Positions 50,520 through 60,936 of a DNA stretch of 64,000 nt are shown one piece after another. The position numbers and the translations under genes were made by a program. Origin of the DNA: Ichthyophis bannanicus (lineage: Eukaryota; Chordata; Amphibia; Gymnophiona; Ichthyophiidae). Below the pieces are notes generated by a model. The model did no database searches and was not told the DNA's origin. It saw nothing but the letters and a program-made list of their open reading frames with translations. The DNA lies in assembly GCA_033557465.1 (NCBI GenBank), contig CM066043.1:110784278-110848277 (forward strand), written 5' to 3'. The stretch's first letter is position 1. Each line of letters begins with the position of its first letter.

Positions 50520-51650
50520 TTTTTTGTTTTGTTTTGTTTTTAACTGGGAGAATCTCAATGAGCTATGCTTTTTATGGAAACTTGGCTTAATAAGGCATAG
50601 TTGTCTAGTCAACCAGATGACACCATGAGGATATAAAGCAATAAAAAAAAATACATAATATCAGGACAAGCAAGATGGAGGGAGGCGCTATGGTTTTATT
50701 TCAGGACTGGTTCATTTATGATTGGATGCCATTAAAGCTGCAGCATTACTGTGAGGATAGGTGGCTGGTTTCTCATTTTATCTGATGTGCAGGCCATGGT
50801 GCTCTCTTCATTAATTTGGTAGATTTTCTTTGGATTTTGATTCAAGTGATAATATTCCATTAGTTTTGAGGAATTTTTAAATGTACATGTGAACTGTTAG
50901 GAAGACTAAGGTAGCTCTGGAATTTTTGGACTCTGTGGTGATGCTGGATTTCACTCACAGGATTGATTTCCCAACACATGAGAATGGATAGACTTTGGAT
51001 TTAGCTTTTGTCCAAAGTCCTTGTACGACTTAAAAAGAGTTTACCTATGCCGTGGTCGGATTATTATTTGATTATATTTATGGCTGGAACTTCAGTTGTT
51101 AAGGACAGGTAAAGGAAGAACAAACATGTAGCCATGCATTCCAGGGTGGACATCAAAAATTGGTTACCTATTGGTCAGCTACCTTCCATGATTATGAGTC
51201 TTTAATGATAGATGAGACAGATTGTAGTTCTCACTGTTCACATCATTGGATGTGATGGCCCCAATGGTAGGCAGATGCCTACCAGTGAAGTACCAGGTTC
51301 CTTGGTATTGCGTTGTGCAGACAATTGCTAAGTGGAACTTAGGAAGGTAGAAAGGAAATCCCAATGTCTGGATCTTTAGGAAATTTATCAGTTACAGATG
51401 TGGATTAATTGTACACTAGTAGACAGTTAAGAGAGATTTTTATGCAGCAAAATTTAAATTTGCCATCAGCTAGTTTAGGAAGATCTTCTCTATTGTTAGG
51501 AAGTTAAGTAACTTCTGTATGCTACTGATGAATATTCCCCCTTTATACATCCTAGGGAGCCAAGGCTTTTTTGGGTACATAAAGTTCTACAAATTTCAGA
51601 CTTCCTTTGGGTTTCTCCCAATAGATGAGCAAAAAGACAAGATTATGGTA
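50520..51650 (+). pseudogene. L2-type LINE endonuclease remnant
   Basis: Degraded plus-strand APE endonuclease. AMLFMETWLNKA (near 50,560) has the ETW catalytic-type block, and IDFPTHENG then a stop and TLDLAFVQS (near 50,965) matches the PTHxxGHTLDLV block of L2. Stops are frequent. Nothing else recognisable follows to 51,974. Orientation is opposite to GRK2 and to the neighbouring L2-2. Confidence 0.55.
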
Positions 51651-52122
51651 TGATCTCAAGTGTGGTCTTCTTTCTGGCTTGTTACTGAAAAGGAGGTGCT
51701 GTAAGACTAGTACCCTGCAGCCTGCTCAGAACAAAAAACCTGAACCAAACAAAATGGATTCTTGCTACAGAAGTCTCCAGAGACCTGCAGACCTCCAAGC
51801 TACTGCATGTCAAGTGTTTACAGAAGACTACCATTTCTTGCCTAGCTTACGTGCAAGGGAACTGGTTTTCTAGGCTTCTCTCATCCACAGACTGCTTCTG
51901 TTGGCCTTGGAAACTTGCAACAAGAGTGCATACCATCTTCTACTGCATTGCATCTTGCATCATGGACCCAACTGTGTTTATGTTTATGTTTATTTAGACA
52001 TTTGATATACCACCCCTCGTTACATCGAGGCGGTTTACAATTCTTATAAACAAAAGAAAATAAGGCTGAGTTAGAAAATAGGAAAAGAACTACAAAAATT
52101 AAATAGGAAAGAAGAGAAGAGC

Positions 52123-53160
52123 TCAGTCATCCAGCGCAAACACAACCAACAAAACTGCGAGAGAGGTCAGGAGACATGAGGTGGCAGATTGAAAGCAGAG
52201 GAGGTGGGTTTTTAGAAAAGACCAGAATTTTGGGTAGGACTGTTCTAGTCGGGGTGTGGTAGGGAAGGAGTTCCATAAGGAAGGACCGAGAAAGAAGAAG
52301 GTTGAGTGATGGGTGGATTGAAGATGAGCACGGGAAGGGGAAGGAAGATGGAGGCAATTAATATGTACTAAGTGGAGGCTTTGGGTGGGGATGTGAAAGA
52401 TAAAAAGGTCTGCTAGATATTGAGAAGTGTGCAAATATATGACCTGATGGACAAGTGTGAGGATTTTGAACTGTATACGAAAATCTACTGGAAGCCAGTG
52501 GAGTTGACATAGGATAGGGGTAATATGGTCCCGGCTGAGTGGTGTATGCGATGAGTCTGGCAGCGGTATTTTGGATTAGTTGTAGCCTATGTCGTTGGTA
52601 CTGAGAAACACCAACGAGAATGGAATTGCAAAAATCTAATCTGGATATGGCTAGTGATATGGACAGTGCTTGTGAAGAGAGAAAGGGATGGATAGCCCAA
52701 ATATGATGGAGATAACTGAAGGAACGCCAGTACAGATGGGAGATTTTATTTTTATTTGGACAACTTTTATATACCGCTGCTTCCAAGGATCAGCAGCGGT
52801 TTACATTATAACAAACAGAACAGGTACATTGAACTTTAAGAACTAGGAATATTTTACATTATAACAAATTGGTTTTACATTATAACAAATCAAATATCAA
52901 TACAATTGATTTAGAACTTTATAAGTTAGATATGATTATGAAAAGAGAGATCATTGTCAAAAAGTACCCTAAGATATCGAAGAGATGAGACTAGAGTGAT
53001 GGAGGTGGATGATAGGGAGGGAGCAATGGATGGACAGGTGCCCCCATGGGGGAACCCATGGCAGATGATTTAGTTAAATTAAAGAGAAGACAATTGGCTG
53101 ATAACCAGTCAGACCAGGGATAGGCATGCATTGAGGGGGGGAAAGATCAGGTTGAGGGGG
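52123..53160 (-). pseudogene. L2-2 C-terminal domain
   Basis: From 53,160: SFPPLNACLSLV, then VSSLRYLRVLFDNDLSFHNH. After the SINE-like insertion: NKISHLYWRSFSYLHHIWAI, AISRLDFCNSILVGVSQYQR and HRLQLIQNTAARLIAYTTQP, the SRLDYCNS and QNAAARL landmarks of L2. Frame changes at about 52,480 and 52,360 lead into the end, LRQYLAD-like and NLLLSRSFLMELLPYHTPT. 51,975-52,120 is 3' UTR. Confidence 0.8.
52750..52925 (-). mobile_element. SINE-like 3' piece inside L2-2
   Basis: About 175 bp with TTTATATACCGCTGCTTCCA and AGCAGCGGTTTACATTATAA. It resembles the tail of the SINE at 54,836-55,121 (TATATACCGCGCTATTCTAC, GTGCGGTTTACATTGAAC) but has no tRNA-like head. Removing it reconnects the L2-2 coding sequence. 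Confidence 0.55.
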
Positions 53161-53164
53161 GAAG

Positions 53165-53680
53165 TGTGGCCTAAGGCCTGAAGCTTGCTAAACCTGCAAG
53201 CAGAGGTGAATGCGACCAGGAATGCCACCTTCTACGAGAGGTATTGCAGGTGGCAGGTAGCCAGAGCTCAAAGGGCGGGCAAGTGAGCTGCCCCAATACC
53301 ACATTGAGGTCCCACTCTGTCGCCGGAGGGCTAACTGGGGGCTTCGATAAAAGCAGACCCCTAAGGAAGCGAGTCGCCAGAGGCTGGACTGAGAGGGATT
53401 TGCCATCCACTGGGTGGTGGTGCACCGCCAGGGCACCGAGGTGCACTCTGATGGAGTTAGATTTGAACCCAGATTGCGAGAGGTGGAGAAGGTACTGTAA
53501 CACCAGTCCCACCAGGCAGGAGAACAGATCTGTCCTGTGCTCTGCACACCAAGTTGAAAACCTGCGCCATTTGAGAGTGTAAGTTTTCCTAGTGGAAGCC
53601 TTACGAGAGGCCAGCAGGATTTCCTCAGCCTCACCCGAGAAGTTGAAAGACGCTAGGGTCACTCTTCCAGCAGCCATGCT
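53165..53680 (-). pseudogene. DIRS-8 tyrosine recombinase, N-terminal part
   Basis: RVTLASFNFSGEAEEILLAS, KASTRKTYTLKWRRFSTWCA, GFKSNSIRVHLGALAVHHHP, TEWDLNVVLGQLTCPPFEL. Then, frameshifted, SACRFSKLQAL, which is the first Arg box (SARRVSELQAL in DIRS-5) with the Arg kept and Ser-Glu-Leu changed. Truncated there by the junction with L2-2. Confidence 0.82.
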
Positions 53681-54600
53681 GCCAGTGACAGGGAGTTGGG
53701 GTACAGAAGAATGCCCCCCCTCCTGAGACAGGAGCCCCTGGAGAGTTCCCCAATGGGATGGGAGTCTCCACTGACAGCCAGAGGAATAGCAGGAACCATA
53801 GTTGCCTGGGCCACCAAGGGGCTATCAGGATGAGCAAGGGCTTGTCGCAGAGGGTCCTGAACAGTGTCTTGGCAATTAGTGGTGTGGGAGGGAAGGTACA
53901 TGAGGCCCTCCGACCATGAGACAAGGAACATGTCTGCTCCCACCCTGGAGGGATGGGCCTGCTGGGAGCAGAAGTGGGGCACTGGTAGTTGTCCGGGCTG
54001 ACTAACAGGTTTATCACGGGTTCCCCCCAGAGCTGGTCGGCCACACTGGGGTCCAGCTGCCACTCGTGTGGCTGGAGGACCCTGCTCAATCTGTTGGCCA
54101 GTAGGTTATTCTGGCCTGGCAGGTATACCGCCCGTAGGAGTATATCCTATCGGACTGCATAGGAGAAGCGGACCACCACCTCTCAGCAGAGGGCACAAGA
54201 CCCCATGACCCCCCTTTTGTTCGAATAGAACATCGCCACCGGGTTGTCCATCTGGACCAATACCGGCTGGTGACACAGACGATGGCAAAAAGCTCGGAGA
54301 GCTATTGCTTCTAGCTCCAAGAGGTTGATCTGCTGGATGCTTTTGTCCTGCGATCAGCTGCCCTGGGTGCGAAGTTCCTCGCAGTGGGCTCCCCAGCTGA
54401 GCAGGGAGGCGTCTGTGGTGAGGACCCTTAAGTGGCTCACAGCTTGAAAAGGCATCCCTGCCTTGAGGTATTGGGGAGTCTGCCACCAGGTCAGAGAGTC
54501 CGCCAGCTGGTAGATCAATGAGACTTTGTCCCGGAGGCATGCCGTGATCCTGGAAGCACCATTGCGTGGCCGGTCATGTGGAGGCGGGCATCTGGGGTGA
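53681..54600 (-). pseudogene. DIRS-8 RNase H and methyltransferase-like region
   Basis: RNase H: LTTDASLLSWGAHCEELRTQ (Asp), then frameshifted ELEAIALRAF..HRLCHQPVL-type blocks and VQMDNPVAMFYSNKRGV (about 54,240, Asp). MT-like region: LSRVLQPHEWQLDPSVADQL, EPVINLLVSPDNYQCP, MYLPSHTTNCQDTVQDP and LAHPDSPLVAQATMVPAIPL in shifted frames. Not translatable. Confidence 0.7.
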
Positions 54601-55640
54601 CGAGAACTATGGAGGCCATGTGCCCAAGGAGGCACGAGAGGAGCCAAGCGGGCACCGAGGGATGGTGCTGCATGTCCAGTGCCAGAGCCCTGAGGCAGTC
54701 GGCTCGGTATCTGGGTAGGAAGGCCTTTGCCTGGAGAGTGTCCAGTCTTGCACCGATGAACTCCAGACACTGTGTCGGAAGGAGGTGGGACTTGGGGTAG
54801 TTTATCACAAACCCCAAGTGCTGCAGGACCTGGATTTATTTATTTACCTTCTCTTATATACCGCGCTATTCTACATCAGTGCGGTTTACATTGAACAAAC
54901 TGAAATTACATTGAACAGGGCATTATAACTTGGAGATAACTATTTTACAGGGAACATGGGCTATGGAGGGTTAAGTGGCTTGCCCAAGACCACAAGGAGC
55001 ACCTGTGGGACTAGAAACCCCAGTCCTTCCGGCCCAAGGTTGCTGTCCTCTAGTGGGATTTGAACTCCCGACCTTCCGGCCTGAAGTACCTTGCCCCAAC
55101 CACCAGGCCACTCCTCCACTCCTGGATGGTGCGCGCATTTGCCTGCTGCACCTCTGAGGCCATGCCTCCCTTTATGAGCCAGTCATCCAGGTAAGGGAAG
55201 ACAAAGACTTTCTGGAGGCGGAGAAAGGCGGCCACGACTGCCAGGCATTTTGTGAAGACCCTTGGGGTGGAGGCTAAGCCAAAAGGCAGCACCCTGTACT
55301 GGTAGTACTTGCCCCCCACCATGAACCACAGGTACTGCCTGTGGTTGGGGTGAATGAGGATGTGGGTATAGGCATCCTTCAGATCCAAGGAGCATAGCCA
55401 AATCTCCCTGCTGGAGGTAAGACAGCAATATTCCAAGGGAGAGCATCTTGAACTTCTCCCTCACCAGGAACTTGTTCAGGTTGCGCAGGTTGAGGATGGG
55501 CCTTAGGCTTCCTGTCCTTTTTGGCACAAGGAAGTACCTGGAGTAGAACCCCTTGCCCTTAAGGAGGTGAGGCACTGGTTCCACTGCTTTGTCCTCTAGA
55601 AGACCTGCAAGCTCTTTCAGTAGAAGGTCCCGGTGGAGGG
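54601..55640 (-). pseudogene. DIRS-8 reverse transcriptase, interrupted by a SINE
   Basis: N-terminal part (55,584-55,380): MEPVPHLLKGKGFYSRYFLV, RTGSLRPILNLRNLNKFLVR, KFKMLSLGILLSYLQQGD. After a frameshift: LCSLDLKDAYTHILIHPNHR (catalytic Asp), YYQYRVLPFGLASTPRVFTK, KVFVFPYLDDWLIKGGMASE (YLDD intact), QQANARTIQ. The SINE follows, then HLGFVINYPKSHLLPTQCLE, FIGARLDTLQAKAFLPRYRA. Active-site residues are intact; the SINE and frameshifts inactivate it. Confidence 0.85.
54836..55121 (-). mobile_element. tRNA-derived SINE with an L2-like tail
   Basis: A 286 bp minus-strand SINE. The head at 55,121-55,050 has a Pol III A-box-like TGGCCTGGTGGTTGGGGC and a B-box-like GGTCGGGAGTTCAAATCCC, as in a tRNA. 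The tail (54,836-54,930) has GTTCAATGTAAACCGCACTG and GCGGTATATAAGAGAAGG on the minus strand, then a TAAATAAATAAAT end. The flanking direct repeat is CTGGAT (54,830-54,835 and 55,122-55,127). The tail resembles the L2-2 3' UTR (GTAAACCGCCTCGATGTAAC, GGTATATCAAATG). Confidence 0.8.
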
Positions 55641-55799
55641 GAGACCTGAGGGGCTATCCCAGAAAATAAAGGGAAGGTATCTGAGTCAGATAGAGGCGGT
55701 AACCCTCTATGACCACTCGAAGTGCCCAGGAATTGGTGGTGATGGTTAGCCACCTTTGGGCATAGTGGATCAGACGTTCCCCTGTGGGCTGCTGACCTC

Positions 55800-57790
55800 C
55801 TTGGGGTGGAGAGGATATGCCCAAGGAATTAAAAGCTCCCCCCTGGCTGGGCCAGACTGGGCCACCACCTGGGGTTTGGGAGCCTTCTGCTTACGAGGGC
55901 CATGCCCATGTCTCTTGGCCTACTGACCCTATTGGGAAGCCGGGTAGTCCTGAAGAGGTGGGTAGTTGCTGTAAGCAGCCCCTTTCCTCGGGTAGAAGGG
56001 CTTCTTACCAGAGCCCTTCTGTCAGGGAAGGGCAGCAGTCGTTTAGGAGAGCCTGGTCTTCATCATAAACTCCGTCTCCAGCTTGGCAGCTTTGTTGGTC
56101 ATGGGCTTGCCAAAGAGGTTCTCTCCTTGGCATGGGACATTGACCAATTTGTCCTGAACCCATTATTCAAGGTTGGCCTGGTGCCGCTACTTGAGCTGCT
56201 GACTCGAATCAGTCATAGGCTGCCCAAAACAAACTTGGAACACTCACGGATGGCCTTGGCCATGTTCTTGAACTGCTGCAGGAGTTCCTCGGATAGACCA
56301 GCTGAGAACCCAGCAAGTTCCTTCTCCAGGTTTCTCAGGTACATGCCCAGGTATAGCTGGTAGGCCTGGATACAGCCAATGAGCATCAAGCCCTGATAAC
56401 ACTTTCTGCCAAGGGTATCCAAGGTGCGTGCCTCCCTGCCGGGGGGCACCAAGGAGTGCATCTTCTGACTCTTCAGTCGACGCATGGCCGACTCCATGGA
56501 GATGTGCGGCAGCTGTGACTTATGGAAGCCCGGGCTCCGGCAGACCCAATGCATCAAGTCGAGACACTTGCTCACCACCGGCACCGACGCCAGTGTTTCC
56601 CACATACAGAGCATCAACCATTCCAGGATGGGAGGAATGGGCACCATGAGTGATTCTCTCTGAGGGGCCTCGTACTGGAGGATTTCTAACTCATCCATCC
56701 GAGGATCCTCCTTCAATTTCATCGGGAACGCTAAGGCCTTAGACATGTCCTTGACAAAGTCAAGGAACCCCATGTCCTCCGGCAGAGACCGCCGTCAGGG
56801 CTCCGAAGCAGGAGTGTCTGAGGGGATGTCACGATGGTGACGGGTGTTGGGTGACTCCTCACACTCTGTCTCCCACTCTGAGTAGTTCGTCGAGGATTCG
56901 AAGGAAGGATGGTCCACGGTCCCAGGGCCAGTCCTGGCCCGTGGCCCTCTGAGGCCCTGCGGCTGGTGCTGAGTGCACTGGCTGGGGATGATCGAGGCCC
57001 TGTCGAGTGGGAACCAGATCAAGATCTCAGCCGAGGATCGACTCGAGGCCAGAGGACCTCAAGGATCGGCTCTGTCTCCGGGGACGTCTTTGACATCAAG
57101 GGCCCGGTGGTTGGGGCAGATGAACCAGTAGTACCAGACAACAGCGCCCACTGTTGGTCCATGAAGGCAGAAAAACTAAGCTCCAGGGCTGTCATTCTGG
57201 ACTCCAGGCAAGGTGGCTCTGTAGCTATTTGCGCAGGCACAGAGGGGCTCGGGCCTGACGCCGGTTTCCACGAAGGGGAGTCCTCAACGAGGATGGTGTC
57301 TGGCAACTGAGGGCAGTCTGAGGTCGATTGCTTTTGGGGGACTTTTGCAGGCCACTCCCTCTCCGATCCCTCGGACGAGCGTCTTGGACTGTGGGACCTG
57401 GCTCGGGACGTTCCCGGCCTGTTAGATCTGTCCAGGATTGCCGCCTTTGAGGTTTTCTTCTTTTTTGGGGGGGGGGTTCCCTCAAGGGAGACCCCCCCCT
57501 CTCTGAAGAACCCTGGCACCGGTCAGGTTCGGAGGGGCCCACTCAGGATGTCGAGGCTTCAGATGAGGCCCTGGCCTTCAGAGAAAAACTTATTCTGCTG
57601 CTGCTGGCAGCTCTTCAGGGCCTTGCTGGACATCTTTTTGCAAGACCACATTCTGTAGGGTCGTGGTCTGGCCCAAGGCAGCAAAGGTAGCAGTCATGTG
57701 TGTTGGTTAAAGACATAATTTTAGTACACAGATCACACTTCTTGAAGCTACTGGCAGCCAAGGGGGGAAAAAGTACCCCAGCGAGGTCGA
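55800..57790 (-). pseudogene. DIRS-8 gag-like protein, broken
   Basis: Cys module at about 57,750-57,640 (frameshifted at its end): SSFKKCDLCTKIMSLTNTHD, CYLCCLGPDHDPTECG. Then the Ser/Pro-rich part (57,019-57,519: RPGTSRARSHSPRRSSEGSE, ALELSFSAFMDQQWALLSGT) and the conserved block (56,213-56,773: GFLDFVKDMSKALAFPMKLK, SLMVPIPPILEWLMLCMWET, ARTLDTLGRKCYQGLMLIGC, YLGMYLRNLEKELAGFSAGL). The end is degraded at 55,800-56,210. Frame breaks near 56,780 and 57,020. Confidence 0.8.
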
Positions 57791-57974
57791 AGGTCTGGTG
57801 GGCTGCCAGCTGGAGAAAAAGGCACTAAGCTACAAAAAAGGGCCTGAACTCTATGCCGAGACAGCAAGGTCAGGTGACAGAAAGAGTAACGGTACAGTAC
57901 TGGAGGTGAGTATGAAACCTGGGAGAAAAAAAAAATCTACTTTTACGAGGACAAGTCAGACGAACATCTGAAGG

Positions 57975-58153
57975 GCTCTGCGGAAAAAAGGAGACTAAGC
58001 AAGATGGCACTCTTGGGTGGGAAGGGGACCACGCATGCATGGTAACATCTCCCAAAGGCTTTCTTTGAAAGCTGGGGGGATGCTTCCGCGAGACCTCTGT
58101 TGGTGCCGACGTCATCCATATGTGAGGACTGACTTCCTGCTTGTTCCCAGAGA
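57975..58153. repeat. DIRS-8 5' terminal repeat
   Basis: Shares with DIRS-5, DIRS-7 and the fragment at 10,795-11,457 the blocks CAAGATGGCACTCTTGGG, GGCTTTCTTTGAAAGCTGGG and CATATGTGAGGACTGACTTC. GGTGCCGACGTCATCC stands in the position of the DIRS-3 palindrome. The right edge meets the L2-2 codons for ADDDIIL. Confidence 0.85.
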
Positions 58154-59069
58154 ATGATATCATCATCGGCATAATAATATGCTGACATTCCTGATTGCTG
58201 AATGATTACTGCCAATGGAGCAAGAAAGAGAATAAAAAGAAGTGGAGCCAAAACTGAGCCTTGTGGGACACCACAGTGAAGGGGTAGGGATGAGAGATTG
58301 CTGTACCTGAGGTAACCGAAAAGGACCTCGAGTGGAGAAAGGAATGAAACCAATGATAGACTAGTAACCATAGACCTGCGTCCCATAGCCTGGCAAGCAG
58401 AAGTGAGTGGTCCACGAGATCAAAAGCTGCAGAAAGATCCAAAGACACCGCCACCGAAATATCACTGCAACTGTGTGAGGAGCAAATCTCATTGAGAAAG
58501 GTAGACATGATTGTTTCTACACCGTGTCCCTGACAGAAGCCGGACTGACAGGGATGGAGGAAGTGTACTGACTCAAGATGGTGGGAGAGTTGAAAAAAAA
58601 TGGCTTTTTCAAGAATTTTGGATAAAAATGGGAGATTGGAGACTGGACAGTAATGTGTTGGGTCTAAAGGGTCAAGGGATGTTTTTTTTTTCAAGAGAGT
58701 GCAAACCAGAGCATGCTTCCATGGAGAGGGGAAAATTCTGGAGGAAAGACTCAAGTTGATTATAGTCAGTATTGGCGATAGTAGGGCAAGAGATGGTTCC
58801 ACGAGCCAGGCAGAAGGTAAGAGATCAAGAGGACAGGTAGTCTTTTGGGTTGTGGAGATGAGTTTCAAGAGTTCTGTGGGTGTGAGGGGGTAAAAATTCA
58901 CCCTTGTGTGGGACAAAGGAGAGGTAGGTGGTGTGGAGGATAATGATTGAGGACAGGTAGGGACAGTGCAGCGGAGATCGTGAATTTTAGTAAGGAAGGA
59001 GGAGGCCAGTCGAGTGGGACTGGGAACAGAGTGAGAGCTAGGGAAAGAAAAAGAGGAACTGGGTTGCAA
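58154..59069 (-). pseudogene. L2-2 reverse transcriptase, 5' part
   Basis: Open from 59,069: TRVNFYPLTPTELLKLISTT, LSSRIFPSPWKHALVCTLLK, THYCPVSNLPFLSKILEKAI, DISVAVSLDLSAAFDLVDHS (first catalytic Asp). A frameshift near 58,260-58,300 leads to LPLHCGVPQGSVLAPLLFIL and SAYYYADDDIIL (YADD intact), where DIRS-8 begins. The block PLDLLPSAWL is the usual L2 RT start. Apart from frameshifts the active site is conserved. Confidence 0.85.
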
Positions 59070-59500
59070 ATTGGAGAGAGACTCGAGTGTTGATTAGAGT
59101 TGATGAGATTTACTTGGGGCAGAGGAGATAGCCTTTGAGTAGAACTTACGCTTAGCCTGATGTACACCGGAGCGATATTGGAGGTGACAGTCTTTAAAAT
59201 TTGAAGGGCAGATGGTGTACACGATTTCCTCCAAAGGTGCTCGGACCGATGGAGACGGGAGTGTTGCAGATGGAGGCCAGTGTGATACCAAGGCTGGCGA
59301 GCAGCCTGACGAGGGAAACAAGGTTGTAAAAGAGATAGTTGATCCAAAGTGTCAGTGAGTCTGGAGTTCCAGGATGCAACCTGTGAGGAGGGAGAGAGGG
59401 AAGGAAAATTAGGGGGGGAAGAATCTGGTCCGCAGTGGGGAAGCGCTGAAGGGTGTACAGGGTGATGTTGCAGGACAGACATACTGGAGGGGGAGTATAA

Positions 59501-60274
59501 TTAGAGGAAGCTCCTGAAGAGGCAATGACAGGTGCAGAAAGCTGCAGGAAGATGGTTATGCAAGAATGATCTGTCCAGGGTAAGGATTTGGTGTCCAGAG
59601 ACAGGGGCTGAAGAGTGGAGCTTGATAACTAGGTCCAGAGTATGCCCAACCACATGAATGGGAGAAACTACATGCTGCAGAAGGGAAATATCACGAAGAA
59701 GGGTGACAAATGAAAGTTCCTTGACGGACAATGATGAGTCATAGTGTATATTAAAGTCACCTAGAAGTATTAGATGGGGAAACTGCAAAGAAGTGTCTGA
59801 GATGATCAAGAGTAAAGACTCCCAAAGGGCGAGGAGAAAAGGGGAATAGATAACTAAGAAGTGGATTACTGGGCATGTGTGCAGACAGAGGAGTAGAGAT
59901 TCAGGATAGTGCACGGAAGGAGAGGAGACATGAGACAGTGAGAGAGATGTGCGATAAATAGCAACAACCCCTCCCCCCGTCCAATCAATGCATGGGTCTG
60001 ATAGGGCTGAAAACCCATGGGGAAGGTAATGGGTTAGGAGAGGTTCTTTTCCCTCCTTAAGCCACGTTTCTGATAAGAAGAGAAGATCCAGGTCTTTTTG
60101 CAGTATGAGGTCCTGAACTAAGAGTGTTTTAGCCCGGAGCGAGCAACAGTTTATTACACCAAGGGTGAGACAACATAAGGTATCAGAGGGAAAAGTTGAA
60201 AGTGAAAAACTGAAGGAGTGTGTGCAGATATGAAGATTAGAAGGAATACGTGATGCAGTGCTGTTGTGCAGCAA
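59501..60274 (-). CDS. L2-2 endonuclease
   Basis: A 257-codon frame with the APE-type endonuclease landmarks of L2: LGVINCCSLRAKTLLVQDLI, LDLLFLSETWLKEGKEPLLT (ETW), TGGGVVAIYRTSLSLSHVSS, FPHLILLGDFNIHYDSSLSV (GDFN) and VVSPIHVVGHTLDLVIKLHS (GHTLDLV). The terminal DH block lies just beyond (LDRSFLHNHLPAAF, where SDH would be LDRSF or HN). The enzyme nicks target DNA for retrotransposition. Downstream, a frameshifted linker (58,898-59,482) leads into RT. Upstream, 60,275-60,470 is leader-like with a short frame. Confidence 0.85.
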   Translation of the reverse strand: MLHNSTASRIPSNLHICTHSFSFSLSTFPSDTLCCLTLGVINCCSLRAKTLLVQDLILQKDLDLLFLSETWLKEGKEPLLTHYLPHGFSALSDPCIDWTGGGVVAIYRTSLSLSHVSSPSVHYPESLLLCLHTCPVIHFLVIYSPFLLALWESLLLIISDTSLQFPHLILLGDFNIHYDSSLSVKELSFVTLLRDISLLQHVVSPIHVVGHTLDLVIKLHSSAPVSGHQILTLDRSFLHNHLPAAFCTCHCLFRSFL

Positions 60275-60936
60275 GGCCTACAGTGATGAAGTTGGGCTGC
60301 AGCCCCAAAGGACAGGGATCATGGTCATGAGAAGGGAGAGAGCAAGTAGAGCCCAGATTAAGTATCGGAGAGGAGAAAAAGGACTCCTAATGTGCATGAG
60401 AGCATCACATGATGACTGCTTCCTGACATACCCAGCCGCCCCGCCATATCTCATGCCAACCATTTGCCAAAACGCTATTTGGATTCAGCACAAGGAATCA
60501 TAGTGTGCACAGAAGAACCTTTGTGCCATTTTGCCATGCCTTTCCTTGCTGCTTGTATAAGCATTAAGAAAAGCTGCCATCCCAAGCCTGTTCTACAAAC
60601 TCTTTGAGGCAAAGACTCCCACAGGCACCTGTAGTGTTGGAGCCTGCATTGCTAGCTTATCTACCTCTTTGGACTACCTACTGTTTTGAAAACTGCTTTG
60701 GACCCTAGCTGCATTCATCCATCCAGTAGAGTTAAGGTACCAGGTCTTATGTTTTGCCTGTGGGTGGAAATTAAGAACATAAGAAATGCCATACTGGGTC
60801 ACACCAAGGTCTATGAAGTCCACTATCCTGTTTCAAACAGTGGCCAATCTAGGTCATAAGTACCTAGCAGTTTCCCCAAAAGATAAAGGTTACACAATGC
60901 TTGTATTGGGTCAAGCAGTGATATCCCGGGTCCCTT

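Larger units (their letters stand above)
53165..58153 (-). mobile_element. DIRS-8: 3'-truncated DIRS element in the L2-2 RT gene
   Basis: Minus strand, same lineage as DIRS-5 and DIRS-7. The 5' terminal repeat (57,975-58,153: GCTTTCTTTGAAAGCTGGGG, CATATGTGAGGACTGACTTC, ending CTTGTTCCCAGAGAA) abuts the L2-2 YADDD codons. Gag, RT (with a SINE), RNase H, MT-like region and the recombinase N-terminal half follow. It stops at the first recombinase Arg box (53,165), so catalytic boxes II and III, ICR and 3' repeat are lost. The L2-2 sequence resumes directly there. Confidence 0.85.
51975..60470 (-). mobile_element. L2-2: long L2-type LINE split by DIRS-8
   Basis: Minus-strand L2 with its 5' part at about 60,470-58,154 (endonuclease, RT up to the YADD box) and its 3' part at 53,160-51,975 (end of RT, C-terminal domain, 3' UTR). 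The protein sequence continues from ADDDIIL on one side to FPPLNACLSLV and LRYLRVLFDNDLSFHNH on the other with little loss, so DIRS-8 interrupted it. The 3' end has CCACCCCTCGTTACATCGAG and the tail TAAACATAAACATAAACA (minus strand). A short SINE-like piece sits at about 52,750-52,925. Confidence 0.88.

Noticed and set aside
60258..60503. An 81-codon plus-strand frame upstream of L2-2
   Set aside because: No recognisable motif. It overlaps the L2-2 leader on the other strand and is most likely chance.
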